A program made the translations under genes and the position numbers. Below the pieces are notes generated by a model that worked only from the letters and a program-made list of their open reading frames with translations, did no database searches and was not told the origin of the DNA. This document shows positions 10,129 through 21,491 of a DNA stretch of 64,000 nt, piece by piece. Within the stretch, counting starts at the first letter, position 1; each line of letters begins with the position of its first letter. Source of the DNA: Nitzschia sp. DOCU1 (lineage: Eukaryota; Bacillariophyta; Bacillariophyceae; Bacillariales; Bacillariaceae); the NCBI GenBank assembly GCA_951394045.1, contig OX595985.1:1736001-1800000 (forward strand). The letters are read 5' to 3'.

Positions 10129-11196
10129 ATGCCATTGAACATTCCCCCCGAGTTGAAAAAAGTGACTCCCTATGTCCGTCGAGCAGAAGAGCTCGACAAA
10201 GACAAGAGCAACGCGGAAAGTCGCCTCGTGGCCTATTACTGCCGACAGTACGCGGTACACACGGGCATTGACCTGGCCACTACAGCTGCCGGCAAGACGT
10301 GCCTGGGGGAGTTATTGAGTGCGCTCGAAGCGGAAAAGGCCGCCATGGCCAGTTTTACAAGGGACGAAGCAAAATTCTTGTGCCGAAAGTTTGCGGATAA
10401 AGTTTTTGACAAGGCAGATTTGGAAGATCGGACGGGTGGTGCGACGAAGAATACGGCAAAGACATTTTACGCCGCTGCGTCCTTTTTGGAGATCCTGAAT
10501 CAATTTTATCCCAAAGACGATGAATCGGAGGAACTGGGGGAAATCAAAAAGCGGGCAGTGTACGGAAAGTGGAAGGCCACGGAAATCCTCAAGGCGATCA
10601 AAGAAGGACGACAGCCGACTCCAGGTGGATACGGGGAGGATGTAGCTATGGAAGAGGAGGAACCGGAAACATCGACGGAAGTGAAGGTGGAGACAGTCGA
10701 TGAGAATGACGACGGACCGAATGAGCCTGAAGCACCAGTTGTGCGTTTACCGTCAGAGGAGCAAAGTGACACGGATGAGGGCGAGGAAGCAGAGCGCAAC
10801 AACAAGTCAGAGGACGAAGAAGAAAAAGAGAAAGAGGAAGGGACCGAAGTCGAACTCGGCCCGCCCCCGACATACAACGACTTTGTGCCCCCTCCTCCAG
10901 TTCCAAAGCCCCAGGTCGCGAAGCCACCAATTACCTTTACCCCTGCACCTACACCGCCTCCTCCCATGCCACCACCGCCTACCATCAAACCAACGCCTCC
11001 GCCACCAGCCGAGAAACCAGAAAACAAGTCGAGAGGAATATTTGGATTTGGCAAGAAAAATAAATCCAAGCTTTCAAAGGCAGAATTCGCCGACGCTATC
11101 GAGTTGACCAAATTTGCCCTTGCTGCACTAGAAGATAAGAACGCGGAGTTAGCGGCAGAGCGTCTCAAGAAGGCGCTTGGGGTAATCGAGCGATAA
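10129..11196 (+). CDS. Vta1/LIP5-like Vps4 cofactor (ESCRT disassembly)
   Basis: Predicted 355-residue cytosolic protein. Vta1/LIP5 binds and activates the Vps4 ATPase, which recycles ESCRT-III in multivesicular body sorting. The N-terminal 140 residues match the Vta1 tandem-MIT-like helical domain (PPELKKVTPYVRRAEELD, then AYYCRQYAVHTGIDLA). A long acidic, low-complexity linker follows, then a proline-rich stretch (PPPMPPPPTIKPTPPPP). The last 40 residues form the C-terminal Vta1 helix pair (LTKFALAALEDKNAELAAER) that binds Vps4. The ATG at 10129 is chosen because the conserved domain starts there; the frame is open upstream without conserved content. One exon. The acidic and proline-rich linker is longer than I would expect for the family. 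Confidence 0.9.
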   Translation: MPLNIPPELKKVTPYVRRAEELDKDKSNAESRLVAYYCRQYAVHTGIDLATTAAGKTCLGELLSALEAEKAAMASFTRDEAKFLCRKFADKVFDKADLEDRTGGATKNTAKTFYAAASFLEILNQFYPKDDESEELGEIKKRAVYGKWKATEILKAIKEGRQPTPGGYGEDVAMEEEEPETSTEVKVETVDENDDGPNEPEAPVVRLPSEEQSDTDEGEEAERNNKSEDEEEKEKEEGTEVELGPPPTYNDFVPPPPVPKPQVAKPPITFTPAPTPPPPMPPPPTIKPTPPPPAEKPENKSRGIFGFGKKNKSKLSKAEFADAIELTKFALAALEDKNAELAAERLKKALGVIER

Positions 11197-12057
11197 ATGA
11201 ATGAGGTTCCTACTGTTATGCATTCGTCGTGGCCTCTATTTTGATTCGAGATTAGAAATAACAACTAGTTTGGTGCCTAAGGCTGGACTTACTAATGGCG
11301 CGCTTCGGTTTTCCTTTACCATGATCGTTTTGTCATTCGAAGCAAGGCTGGTCAACTTTGTTGCCTTTATGCACAAGTCGGCCGAGAAAGCAGAGGCACG
11401 GTAGTCGAACCAAATTCACCTCTCACTGACTCATTGGTTCGATTAGCTTCTCGAAGCAGATTTCAAGTTATACCTCGTTAAACGACCAATTACAATATGT
11501 AGTGTGGCTCTGGCTCTACTGCTGTAGTAGAAGAGCCGCCAGAAAGCCTACTAACTCCTCGCCTCTAGTTCTAAAAAACACGTTATGCTGTTATGAAGGA
11601 CAGCAGGGCTCCTCAACACTTTCTGGTACCCCCTAGGTTCAGAAGGTCTTACCTTGTAGCTGCCATCATGTGTACGAGCAGATAGTAGGCTGCTGCCGGT
11701 ACTATGGCCATGTTTGTCGTGCGTTCTTCTATTTTCTCTATCTTCTACTGTATCTTCTATCTCTCGTCGTCCGCCGACCACAACGACTACTACATGATTT
11801 TATGTTCCCTGGTACTCTTTGCTCTATCCATTCTATACAAGCAAGTGCATACCATATTTGCAATGGGGACGAAAACTCGAGTCCAGTGGATCGTCGCGAA
11901 ATTGAAGACGGATCTTACCGACGTGCCTTGCGATCCATCGCTGACGAAATGATGAAAGCAAGGCGCAGGAATGGGAAATGGAAGCGTGTTGTAGCCTTGC
12001 CGTTGATCCTCCTCCATCAAGTTGAATAACACTTTCACCTTCGTCAATTCTTCCACC
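11197..12057. other. Intergenic, 861 bp, upstream of the antenna gene
   Basis: Short frames only, none with recognisable motifs. It should hold the light-responsive promoter of the antenna gene, but I cannot name a site with confidence. Confidence 0.5.
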
Positions 12058-12835
12058 ATGACCAAGTTGACTTCTGCCGTTCTTGCATCGCTTGTTGCCT
12101 CCGCAGCGGCCTTTGCCCCTCAACAGGGAGCCGTCTCCAAGACGACCGCCCTCAAGAATTCCAAAGATTTGTTCACTGAAGTTGGTGGATCGCCATTCGA
12201 TCCCCTCAGTTTGGCCAAGCTCGGAACTGGTGAAAGCTTTGATACTTTCCCCAACATGTTCCCCAACGAGCAATATTTGAAGGAGTCCGAACTCAAGCAC
12301 GGACGTCAAGCCATGCTCGCCTGGACAGGAGTTTGGGCTACTCACCAGGTGAGATCAGATAAATACAATCATTCCGACAATTCTCATTACTTTTTGCCCG
12401 TATTTCTCACTCGTTTTTGTTTTTATTTTCAATTTTTTACGAAACCTTTTCATCCTATTCTCAATGCTGCAGGGTGGATTGGGACTTGGCATGCACTTCC
12501 CTGGTGCACCCGTGGAGCCGGATTGGACCAAGGCTTTGGGAGTCTTCGCGACTGAGAACCCAGGTGTTTTTGGAGTCATCCTGGCCTTGATTTGCATTGC
12601 CGAGGGTGAGAGTGTCGGACATTCTGGAGACAACTTCCGAGGCAAGTCTACCAAGACTCCTGGTGACTTGAACTTTGACTACCTTGGTTTGAAGAAGAAG
12701 CTTTCTCCCGAAAAGTACGCACGCTATCAAACTGTGGAGATCAAGAACGGACGTGCCGCTATGATCGCCATGGCCTCCCTTTTCGCTTATGAATCCATCC
12801 CTGGATCCGTCCCTATCATGGACATCATCAGCTAA
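12058..12835 (+). CDS. Fucoxanthin-chlorophyll a/c type light-harvesting protein
   Basis: Plastid thylakoid antenna protein of 217 residues, encoded by exons 12058-12348 and 12473-12835 with a 124-bp intron (phase 0). The N-terminus is a bipartite plastid targeting sequence: signal peptide, then AAAFAPQQ, the ASAFAP-type cleavage site of complex plastids. Helix 1 has the ligand motif ELKHGRQAMLAW and helix 3 has EIKNGRAAMIAM, the paired Glu/Arg chlorophyll-binding motifs. A middle helix (VFGVILALICIAEG) lies between. Size is typical of the FCP family. The subfamily (Lhcf, Lhcr or Lhcz) is not decided by what I can see. The ATG at 12058 starts the signal peptide; the frame is open 12 codons earlier. 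Confidence 0.93.
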
Positions 12836-13160
12836 AAATGTAATTTTCAGTCGTACGATCGGGATCCTTAGGAGTTTGCATCTCTGGAAATGAATTGGAC
12901 CGAACCATGGTGCTACTATCAGCGTGCAATCGCGGTGACTTAGCCCCATACTGGAGGAGTTGCTGGACAGTTGTATTTGCTCATAGATAAAGTTAATGCA
13001 GCTCTGCTAGTGAATTCTTTCAATCCAATCGTTGTATATAATGCCTTGGCTCGGTATTGGAGGTTCGCCTGTCCGAATCGTCTAGGTCAACAGCCACAGT
13101 AGAAGAGGATATCGAGGAATGTTGCACCACATGGTCAAATTATACTATACCAGTACAATT
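12836..13160. other. Intergenic, 325 bp, convergent 3' region
   Basis: Between the 3' ends of the antenna gene and the plastid membrane orphan. No gene or repeat seen. Confidence 0.6.
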
Positions 13161-13970
13161 CTAAAGTCGCGGAGTGATGGAACTATGAAGAGCCCTCCAG
13201 GAGCTCATCAGAAGTAGGCCAAATCCAATCTCCAGCGGTAGGAGTTCCTCGCCTGGAGCCGTGCCCACCGGTCGATGTTCCAAAACAGCCACGACAAATG
13301 CAAACACCAGTCTCAAGTTGACGGTATTGATATATGTATTCAACGCAAGTGCGGCCGCTGCCTTTGGGCCTCCCCGCTCATCGTCCAAGCCATAGTGACC
13401 GTCGACTGCCGTCCAAAGAAACATACCATGATAAAGCCCCGAGAGAATCCAGAAGATCGACATCAGGCATCCCTCACTGAAGGCATACGGCAAGAAGTCA
13501 AACTCCATTCGATGCGTGACCCAAAAACTGATCGACAAACTCAAGTTGACAATCAAGAAAACGTCGTAAAGAAGCAGGTTTGTGTCGTCCACTTGCACTG
13601 GCGGCAGCTTTTCACGCGCCCGAAATAACTCCACAAAAGGAAGGCCATCCACAAGAGATTGTAAACCAGATGGCTTTTCTTCTGTTTCTTTTCGGGAATC
13701 CTGCTCTTGATAGTCGAGGGTAGAAAGCCCAGTGATTGGCTCGCCGTCGTTTTCGTCCTCCCGTTCGTCGTCTCCCAGAATGCTGGATTGCAAGCAACTT
13801 TGTGATTTTCGCCTTGAAGGGCCCCGGGGTTGCACCGGAGATTCAGTAACTGTGATAGAAAGGCTTGACTGTCTGATAATGCCAGAATTCGGTTGAAACG
13901 CCAATGCCGTGGAAAGCACTGAGAGAATGCCGAGAAGGCTGGCGATGGAAAGTTTCGTTATCGTCGTCAT
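13161..13970 (-). CDS. Plastid-targeted multi-pass membrane protein of unknown function
   Basis: I do not recognise a family. The 269-residue protein starts with a signal peptide ending in STALAFQPNSG, an ASAFAP-like site with Phe at +1, so import into the complex plastid is likely. Residues 30-125 are polar and probably disordered. Then come about four hydrophobic segments, near residues 134-152, 165-187, 203-230 and 243-258. Conserved-looking polar positions inside the membrane region are H180, H192 and the run DDERGGPK. It faces the antenna gene tail to tail. It may be a thylakoid or envelope protein; function is unknown. Confidence 0.75.
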   Translation of the reverse strand: MTTITKLSIASLLGILSVLSTALAFQPNSGIIRQSSLSITVTESPVQPRGPSRRKSQSCLQSSILGDDEREDENDGEPITGLSTLDYQEQDSRKETEEKPSGLQSLVDGLPFVELFRAREKLPPVQVDDTNLLLYDVFLIVNLSLSISFWVTHRMEFDFLPYAFSEGCLMSIFWILSGLYHGMFLWTAVDGHYGLDDERGGPKAAAALALNTYINTVNLRLVFAFVVAVLEHRPVGTAPGEELLPLEIGFGLLLMSSWRALHSSITPRL

Positions 13971-14765
13971 TTTTTGCGCACTAGAAGGTCAAACTGGATC
14001 TTGCTGGTCTAGAACAATCTCAAGCAATCAAAACGATACAACTGGACTGCAACAAAGGGAGTAATGACAGCAAGGCGTTCTTCGTTTTAGTACCGACAAA
14101 CTCTTTTGACAAGGGTTTGTTGTGGTAATGATGGCTGATGCATTGGAAATGCTGTGTTGTTCTTTTTCGTGGCGCGTCGTTCTGTTCTGCCTGCTGCCAA
14201 ACTGAGACGGCCTACCGACAGGGGTCCCATTGACTTTCGTAGAAGATGTAATGCTTCTACACCTCTTCGCATTGTGCCCCCTGCTTCGCTCTGTTCCTTC
14301 GCCGGGTGGCGCGCCCACGTCATCATTTACCGACCGTACCCAGGTCGGTGAAATGGGTGTGCTAGTACCTAGAATGACATTTCAGACCCGGCAACCAAAA
14401 ATGCTGCATCATTGAAGAAGCATCGATTGATAGTAGACTCTCTAACAACGTCTCAATCAACTAATAGCATTGGTCGACTACGGTGGGTACGTAACGGTGC
14501 ATACTGACTGTTCGACGCAACGCGTACCAGGTACTATAAGGTTCCGTCCAGCAGCACGATCATGGTGGCTGGACCACGGTATTAGAACTAGTATTCTACT
14601 TCCTTTTTAGTAGAGTGGTCGTAGCAGCGAGTCGACATGTAATGCAGCATCGTCTAAGTAAAGCCCCCCTGGTGTCTACAATACAGTAGAGCTACAGTGA
14701 CTGGTGAAAGTTTCATTATAATCATTCTACAAGTAGCATCCCATCTGCCCCGTCATCATACTCCA
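13971..14765. other. Intergenic, 795 bp
   Basis: Upstream of the plastid membrane orphan and downstream of the acidic orphan. It contains GTACCAGGTA at 14524-14533, one copy of a 10-mer that recurs in other gaps of this window. No gene seen. Confidence 0.5.
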
Positions 14766-15957
14766 TTAATCCCCAACATAAATGGATCGCAGAAGAGGCG
14801 TAAGTGCCGATGGTTCTGGACGGCGGTAAACAATGTTCAACCTTATCTCTTCCTCTTCTTCAAGCTTTTGCAAAGACGACGGAGATAGAGGGCGGGTAAT
14901 GGTTGCAGCCGTCATCATTGCACTGTCCACGACCAGGTTGGAAGGCCATTCGACGAGGCCACTGGATTCTCCGGGCAGAGTAAGGGGAGACTGTGGTGGA
15001 GTTAATAGAGGAACCGGCAAGTTATCACCACCAGACTTCAACGATCTCCTCAACTCGTCCGATAGTGCCTTGTCAAGCTCCTCATCGTCGTCGCTGGAGA
15101 ACACCGGGGAGTCGCGCGGACTGTATCTTCCCGGTAGCGGACAAATCGCATCCATTGCCGATAGACCCAAACTGAGTTCGGGAAGATCGTTGATCGAGTT
15201 TACGCGCATTTCAGGGGATGTACGCATCCGCTTGGGAGAGTCTGCATTGCGCCCAGCGTCTGCGTTCAAAGCCGCCAGGGTGTTGGACGACAAGACGCGT
15301 TTCGCCTTGATCTCAAGCTTCGTTTGTGCACCAACAAAATCAGTGGCGTTCTTGATCGACGGAATCTGATGTAGGATGCTCGGCTGTGGCAGAATGGGTG
15401 GGTCGTTTGTGAAATTCTGCTCGTTATCGTCATCGCCGGTCTCGTTTACGCAAGAGTTTTCGACCTCGTCTTTGCTTGAGGATGTGCCATCGAGAGCGCT
15501 AGCACCGAGGAGCACTAAAGCTCTTCTCCCCTCAATCGAATCTGCAGAGGACTGACTAGAGCTATCCTCTTCCTCTGATGCTCCTTCCTGGTGTGGCGAC
15601 AACCGTTCCGCTTTTGGTTTAATGATACCCGCCGAGCGTCCTTGTAGCCCTCCATAGGAGAACTCAACCACGCCATCCTCTCTGTCGTTGAAATAGAGCG
15701 TGAACGAGAATGAGATTGACGGCAGCGTCAAAGAACTGCAGTTACCCCCACGAGCAAACTTACTTCTCTTCCTGTTGAGGGTCCATGTCTTCTTCGTCGT
15801 CCTCGCTGTCAGAACTGAAATCAGAATCCTGGCAACCACGCAATCCTCCAATGCAATTTAGCTTGACTTCTTCGTCTTCAGTTTCGTCGTCAATAGATTC
15901 TCGTGTTTTGTAGTCACCGAATGCCGACTTGTTCTTATCCTTGCCTGTCTCCTCCAT
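14766..15957 (-). CDS. Acidic, Ser-rich orphan protein
   Basis: I do not recognise it. The best model has exons 15957-15764 and 15681-14766 with an 82-bp intron (15763-15682, GTAAGT donor, CAG acceptor), giving 369 residues. The N-terminal 65 residues are very acidic (SDFSSDSEDDEEDMDPQQEE). The middle is Ser/Asp-rich and probably disordered, with SP/TP sites (SPKRMRTSP, YSPRDSPVFS, LLTPPQSPLTLP) that fit proline-directed phosphorylation. The C-terminus EIRLNIVYRRPEPSALTPLL looks more ordered. A nuclear or cytoplasmic regulatory protein is plausible, but no function can be assigned. The splice junction is inferred from frame and consensus only. Confidence 0.6.
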
Positions 15958-17856
15958 GCGGATCTTCTGGTGGCTGAGCTGTCTCTAGCTGCTTTGTGAA
16001 AGGGTATCTGTCACCTGGTGATTCAACGATGAAAAGAAATGTTTAGAATACATCGAAAAGGATAAGTGCAGCAACGCATGAGGCGTTCAGCTTGGGAGAC
16101 GGCGCAAAGAAGGTAGTTGAAGGAGCTTTGGGTTGAGATCATCGAAATTCAAAGGACGCCATTATGCAGGAACGTGTCGGCGGGCGTCAGAGAGGTTCTC
16201 GAGGGACGGTTCGGAATTAGGTCCGTGAGCCGGCCGAGCCAAATAATGAGCTTCTCGTGATTCGTGATCCATGAGTCGAAAAAGGTTAACTTGACGTGCA
16301 ACCAACCTGTTGCGAATGTCTCGTGCCGTGGACCCTATGACCATGGGGATACCGAACAAAGGACATCCAATCTTCAAGCAATCGACATCAAGACCAGGCA
16401 AATACGGCTTTATTATGGAGGGGAACGGTTGGTAGCATGCTTCTTTCTTTCAAGCAGTCATGGCGCAGCGGATGCGGTACGATTGTAGCCGTTGGGGCGA
16501 TGACGACGACGAGGACGAAAGAACGAATAGTCGACGAGGCCAACCGATTTCAGTTCAACATGATGGCTGTGATAGATGGCAAGTTATAGATCAAGGGACA
16601 CGTGACGAGCGGGTAAAATGGTAGGTATGCAGACGGTGACTTGTTAATGACGGATTCCCGCGCCGCATCCTGAGGATACGACAAAATAAACTTGCCCCAC
16701 CAATCGATCTCATTAACATAACACAACAAGGTTCCAAGACAATCGAAGGCATGGCCTTCATCGGATATGCCATGGCGATTTGCAACTTACTTGGTAGTTA
16801 ATTTTGACAAGAAATAGCTTTCGTCGTTTTTGAAAGTGTTTTGTATGATTTCGGCGGTCGATGATCCGCATGTACCGATCGATTCTCTCTGTTGCAGTAG
16901 TGATGAGGGGGGAGTCGACTTTCCCCGTTTGTCGCAACGCCGGTTTGTGAACGACAGCGCGCAAGTCAGGCCGATGTTCTGGATGAGACGAAGTATGTCA
17001 CCGTATGATACCCAGTCCTGCCGTCAAAAAGTACACCTGACTACTTCTTGGGGTTCCCCGCTCATGTATGGGATTGGCTAATCCATTGAACTTCGTCGAC
17101 ACGAGCTGACAGCTCGTCTCTTCGGTATCTTTTTGGCAAGTCATGCTGGAGATTTGCGAAGCGAACAACCCTCGAAAAGAACACTCCAAGACTAATACTC
17201 CCGCTAACGTTTCTACTCGAAAGAACGCGCCCCGTGCATACGAGATAACACCTTACGTCCAAGCATCCGGCATACCATTGAGTTCTTGTGACGTCTTTGG
17301 GCCCATAGATAAATGAAGGGTGATACTTCGCCTTATTTGTGTTTGAAGCTTTTGCCAGCGAAGGTGCCGGAACGAGAAGGGTCTTGGGGGGGTGGCGTGC
17401 GAGTTCGACATCTGACACTCCTCTAGAGTGATCGCAACAGCTTCAGATTGCTTTAAAAATAGACCTCTTAGCTTCTTCCAAACTTCCTTCCGATCGTTCC
17501 CCTTCTTCGTTTTCTTTTTCGAACATTTGGTCGAATGAATCAACGAAAACAATGCGAGTTAGTGATTCGACTTGTGTGACTAGAAACATTTGAATTCGCA
17601 ATCCCGGATCACTTTCTGCCGCGCGCGGTCCACGCATCGGACCGTTATCAACGTGGTACAGTACCTGGTACTGTTTCCTACACGTAGAATTGAAGGCAGT
17701 GAAATTTTTTAGTCCATCGAAGTCGGCTGTTGCGACGACCATGGTCAACAACATCACCCACCCACAAACCACGATTATTTCGGTAGGTTAGCAGGACGAC
17801 GACAAAAGGCAGTAGATTCTTTCTCGACTTTCTTTTCCAGTACTTTACGAACTGCA
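15958..17856. other. Intergenic, 1.9 kb, no supported gene
   Basis: It lies between two divergent genes. Several minus-strand frames are open (about 16162-16430, 17062-17418, 17443-17772) but start at non-ATG codons or lack motifs, and I could not join them into a convincing gene. The stretch around 16162-16430 reads most protein-like. TACCTGGTAC occurs at 17662-17671. No RNA gene seen. Confidence 0.45.
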
Positions 17857-20800
17857 ATGGCAAGCTTAGCACAGGCTCTTGAGGCGACTCTGTCGCCGAT
17901 TCCCGACACTCGCAAAGCAGGTAAGCGGTGTTTGCCGCATCATTTTTTGCGACTCGTCGTTTGACTAACTTTCACTCTCGTCGTTTTAGCTGAGGCTCAT
18001 TTGAACGAAGCATGGAAACGTCCCGAGCATCCACTAGAAGTGCTTCGATTGATTGATAGTAACGCGTGTAGTCCCCCGGTCCAACAGGCGGCAGCAGTTC
18101 ATTTCAAGAACCTCGTGAAGCATGGCTGGGACGAATCCAAGGACGGGGAGGATCGAAAAGGCATTGTGATATCCCCCGCTGACCGCAATACCATCAAAGA
18201 TAATCTCGTTGAGCTGATGTGTAAGGCCCCTCGCTCAATCCAGGCGCAGATTTCGGAAAGTATCAGTCTCATTGCCGAGGTGGACTTTCCTAAAAACTGG
18301 CAGACTTTGCTGCCATCATTGGTGGAGAAATTGCATTCAACCGACATTACCGTGGTCAATGGCGTCTTGGCGACTGCAAACTCCATTTTCAAGAGCTTTC
18401 GATACGTTGACCGTAGCGATGAACTCTATGCAGTCATCATCTACTGCTTGGAGAAGTTTCAGGAGCCGCTGTTGCTAATGTTCAAGCAGATTTGTCAGCA
18501 AGTTGAGGGTCTTGCGAATGATGCGCAGCAGCTGGCTCCTCGTTTCGAATCGCTTCGTTTGATGTGCCGCATATTTTTCTCCTTGAACTACCAAGATCTT
18601 CCTGAATTCTTTGAAGATCACATCAATGAATGGATGGAAGCGTTTGCAAAGTTTCTGCACTACAAAAATCCTGTGCTGATCGACGATTCAGAAGAGGATG
18701 AGCCGGGCCCCGTGGAGAAGTTGCAGGCTGCAATCATTGAGAATCTCAAGCTTTACGCGGACAAGGATGAGGAGTGCTTTATCGAATTCCTGCCGAACTT
18801 TACTCAGCTTGTGTGGAACAATCTTATGAGCCTCAGCACCTATCCAAAGCATGACTCATTGGTGACCACAAGCATCAAGTTCTTAAGCTCCCTGGTGGAA
18901 AAGAAGATGCACAACCATCTCTTCCAATCAGATGAGACTTTGAAGCAGATTATTACGAACATTGTCATCCCCAATATCATGGTTCGTGAGTCTGATGAAG
19001 AAAAGTTTGAGGACGATCCCCAGGAGTACCTAGTGACGGAAATCGAAGGTAGCGACAGCGAGTCGCGGCAACGGTGCAGTCGAGACTTACTCGGAGCCAT
19101 GTGTCGGCAATTTGAGGAACAGACGACCAATCTTTGTAAGCATCACATCACTGAAATGCTTGCGCAATTCCATGCGAACGCTGGTAACTGGAAGGCCAAA
19201 GATACAGCGGTGCGTTATTTCGTCCTAGCCTGTCAGAATGCGCCCCACCGATCGCCCCACTCTCACCCTTGTTCTTTCCTTTAGATTCATCTCATGCTGG
19301 GAGTTGCAATCCGCGCCGAAAGTCACCTCGGTGTCTCGGAAATCAATCCAGGTGTCAACGTAATGGAGTTCCTCTCGTCGCAGGTGCTTCCAGAGCTTCA
19401 GGAGGCCAACCACTCAAGCCGTCCGATGCTGAAGGCTACGTGTTTGAAATTCGTTTACACTTTCCGCAAGCAGTTCTCAAAGGAACAGCTACTCGGTTTG
19501 CTGCCTGTACTTGCCGCGCACTTGTCGTCTCAGTATGTGGTGGTTCATACTCTTGCTGCATACGGAATCGAGCGATGTCTCATGACAACGGAAGAAAATG
19601 CGGCCGGTAGCAAGCAATTCAAGATCGTCCGCACAGACCTGACTCCTCACCTCGAGCTGATCTTCAATGGTCTTTTTGCCATCATTGAAAACCCGGATTG
19701 GGACGAGAATAAACATGTCATGAAGTGCGCAATGAGAGTAATTGCACGGGCGGGACAAGATGTTGTACCTGTGACGGAAGTGTTCTTTGCCAAGTTGGTA
19801 GTTGCATTGGAGAGGGTGTGCAAAAATCCGCGCAATCCAGAGTTCAACCACTATCTTTTCGAATCCATCGCTGCCCTGGTTCGAAATTGCTGTTCGAAGG
19901 ATCCAGCCATGACTAGCGAGCTTGAGAGGCTTCTTTTCCCACCGTTTCAGAGCGTGCTTCAACTTGATGTTCTTGAGTTCACTCCGTACGTTTTCCAAAT
20001 TTTGGCCCAACTTTTGGAGTTCCGACCGGAAAGGTCTGGTTTTGGGGAGGCGTACACTTCTCTTTTCAAACCCCTGTTGACCGCGGCTTTGTGGGAACGA
20101 AAAGGAAATGTTCCAGGACTTGTCCGTCTTCTCCAGGCCTACCTGAAGCGCGGTGCAAACGAGATTGTGGGCGACCTGATGCCGATGCTTGGGATTTTCC
20201 AGCGATTGCATGCTTCTTCATCAACCGAGGCATCTTCGTTCGATTTGCTACGTGCGATGACTGTATACATTCCGAAAGAAAACCTGCTACCACATATGGG
20301 TACGCTGATGCGCATTATCATGACGAAGTTGGCAGCAACAAAGGCAAAGAATTACCCGCCCCTTGCCTTGTCATACTTCGCCCTAATCTCCGGACTATAT
20401 GGAGGAATCACCTTGCTGGATTCTTTGAATCAGGTCCAAGCTGGGGTTGGCATGAATGTTTTGGTTAACGTTTGGCTACCAAAGCTGGGCGGGGCCATCG
20501 ACAACAAGATTGAAGCGAAGATTCAAGTAGTCGGTCTCACTCGTATTTTGTGTGACATTCCTGCTCTTCTTCAAGACGATAACGGGCGGCAAATCTGGGC
20601 GCAATCTTTCAGAGGGATTGTCACTGTTCTCACGTCTCAGTCGTTTTCAGCGCGTGAATTCGACATGGACGAGGTCGAAGTGGAGGTTGGATACGATGCG
20701 ACGTTTGCTCAGCTGAGCCTAGCGGCAAAGAAGCCCGATGATCCCTTTGCCAATATTGCGGACCCTTCTGCAGCCTTCGTTCAGGCAATTCATGGTCTGT

Positions 20801-20916
20801 CCACGCAGCATCCCGGTCTTCTTGGTCCCATTATCCACGCAAGCCTTGGCGACGAGCCGAAGCTTGCCTCGGGATTCCAGGCAATGATGCAGCAGGCCGG
20901 GGCCAATCTTTCTTGA
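17857..20916 (+). CDS. CSE1: Exportin-2 / CAS / CSE1-like nuclear export receptor
   Basis: Importin-beta superfamily protein of 971 residues; CSE1 carries importin-alpha back to the cytoplasm with RanGTP. Exons are 17857-17920, 17990-19209 and 19285-20916, with introns of 69 and 75 bp. The start ATG at 17857 opens a first exon of only 64 nt. The N-terminal importin-beta repeat (AEAHLNEAWKRPEHPLEVLR) is followed by FPKNWQTLLPSLVEKL and VVNGVLATANSIFKSFR, strongly like the CAS N-terminal HEAT repeats. The middle has the CSE1-type WKAKDTA/IHLMLG junction, exactly at the second intron. Length matches the family (about 960-970). The C-terminal CAS_CSE1 region is complete. Confidence 0.93.
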
Positions 20917-21104
20917 GCGCAGTGATTTCTAACTCGTAATTTGGGGTAACAGAAGTGTTGTTCGCTTCCACCAAACAAGGCATTGCTATATACCTTCACG
21001 AATTCCCTGCGGCAGTTTCACTATCTACCATAGTAACACGACAAGAACTGTAGGAAACTATTGGAAGCTCGTTGCTTATTGAGCTTTATATTTAGTTCAA
21101 CACC

Positions 21105-21491
21105 TTATTCCCCTTCAATAAAATCCAGGCCAAGCAAGTCGTCGGGATCTTCAGCTGCTTCTAAATATGCTGTTGCGCTCTCATCGTCGTCAAGAAGTGG
21201 CATCATGGGCAACATCGGCGCATCCATCGGTCGATGCTGGGAACCGTACAGTAGCATTGCGTCGACTGCTTGGTTTTCTTTCTCGCCAAAGGCAAATTTA
21301 TTCGGTCTAAACCAAAATAGCTTCTTTGTAGGTGGGGCTTCCTCCAGTTTAGCAGGCAAAGAGGCAGATCGTTTGACGACTTCCGGCCTCGGAAGACCAG
21401 GCCTTGGTGATAAATTCTTCATTGGCAATCTTTGCCGCTTCGTGATTCGAAGTGGAGCGGCGTAGTGGGGCATGATGGTGCTGTAGGTCAT
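21105..21491 (-). CDS. Small hypothetical protein with acidic C-terminus
   Basis: I do not recognise it. A 128-residue frame starts at the only suitable ATG (21491). The N-terminal half is basic and proline-rich (PLRITKRQRLPMKNLSPRPG), then KKLFWFRPNKFAFGEKENQ, and the last 40 residues are acidic (DDDESATAYLEAAEDPDDLL). It contains no membrane segment. It is convergent with CSE1, with 188 bp between stops. The charge asymmetry and codon pattern suggest a real gene, but no family supports it. Confidence 0.45.
   Translation of the reverse strand: MTYSTIMPHYAAPLRITKRQRLPMKNLSPRPGLPRPEVVKRSASLPAKLEEAPPTKKLFWFRPNKFAFGEKENQAVDAMLLYGSQHRPMDAPMLPMMPLLDDDESATAYLEAAEDPDDLLGLDFIEGE

Noticed and set aside
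10506..11264. 252-codon minus-strand frame opposite Vta1, Ser/Gly-rich
   Set aside because: It is the shadow of the acidic and proline-rich linker of Vta1, whose sense frame has conserved domains at both ends.
19489..20211. 240-codon minus-strand frame
   Set aside because: It lies wholly within the third CSE1 exon, which has clear family similarity in the sense frame.
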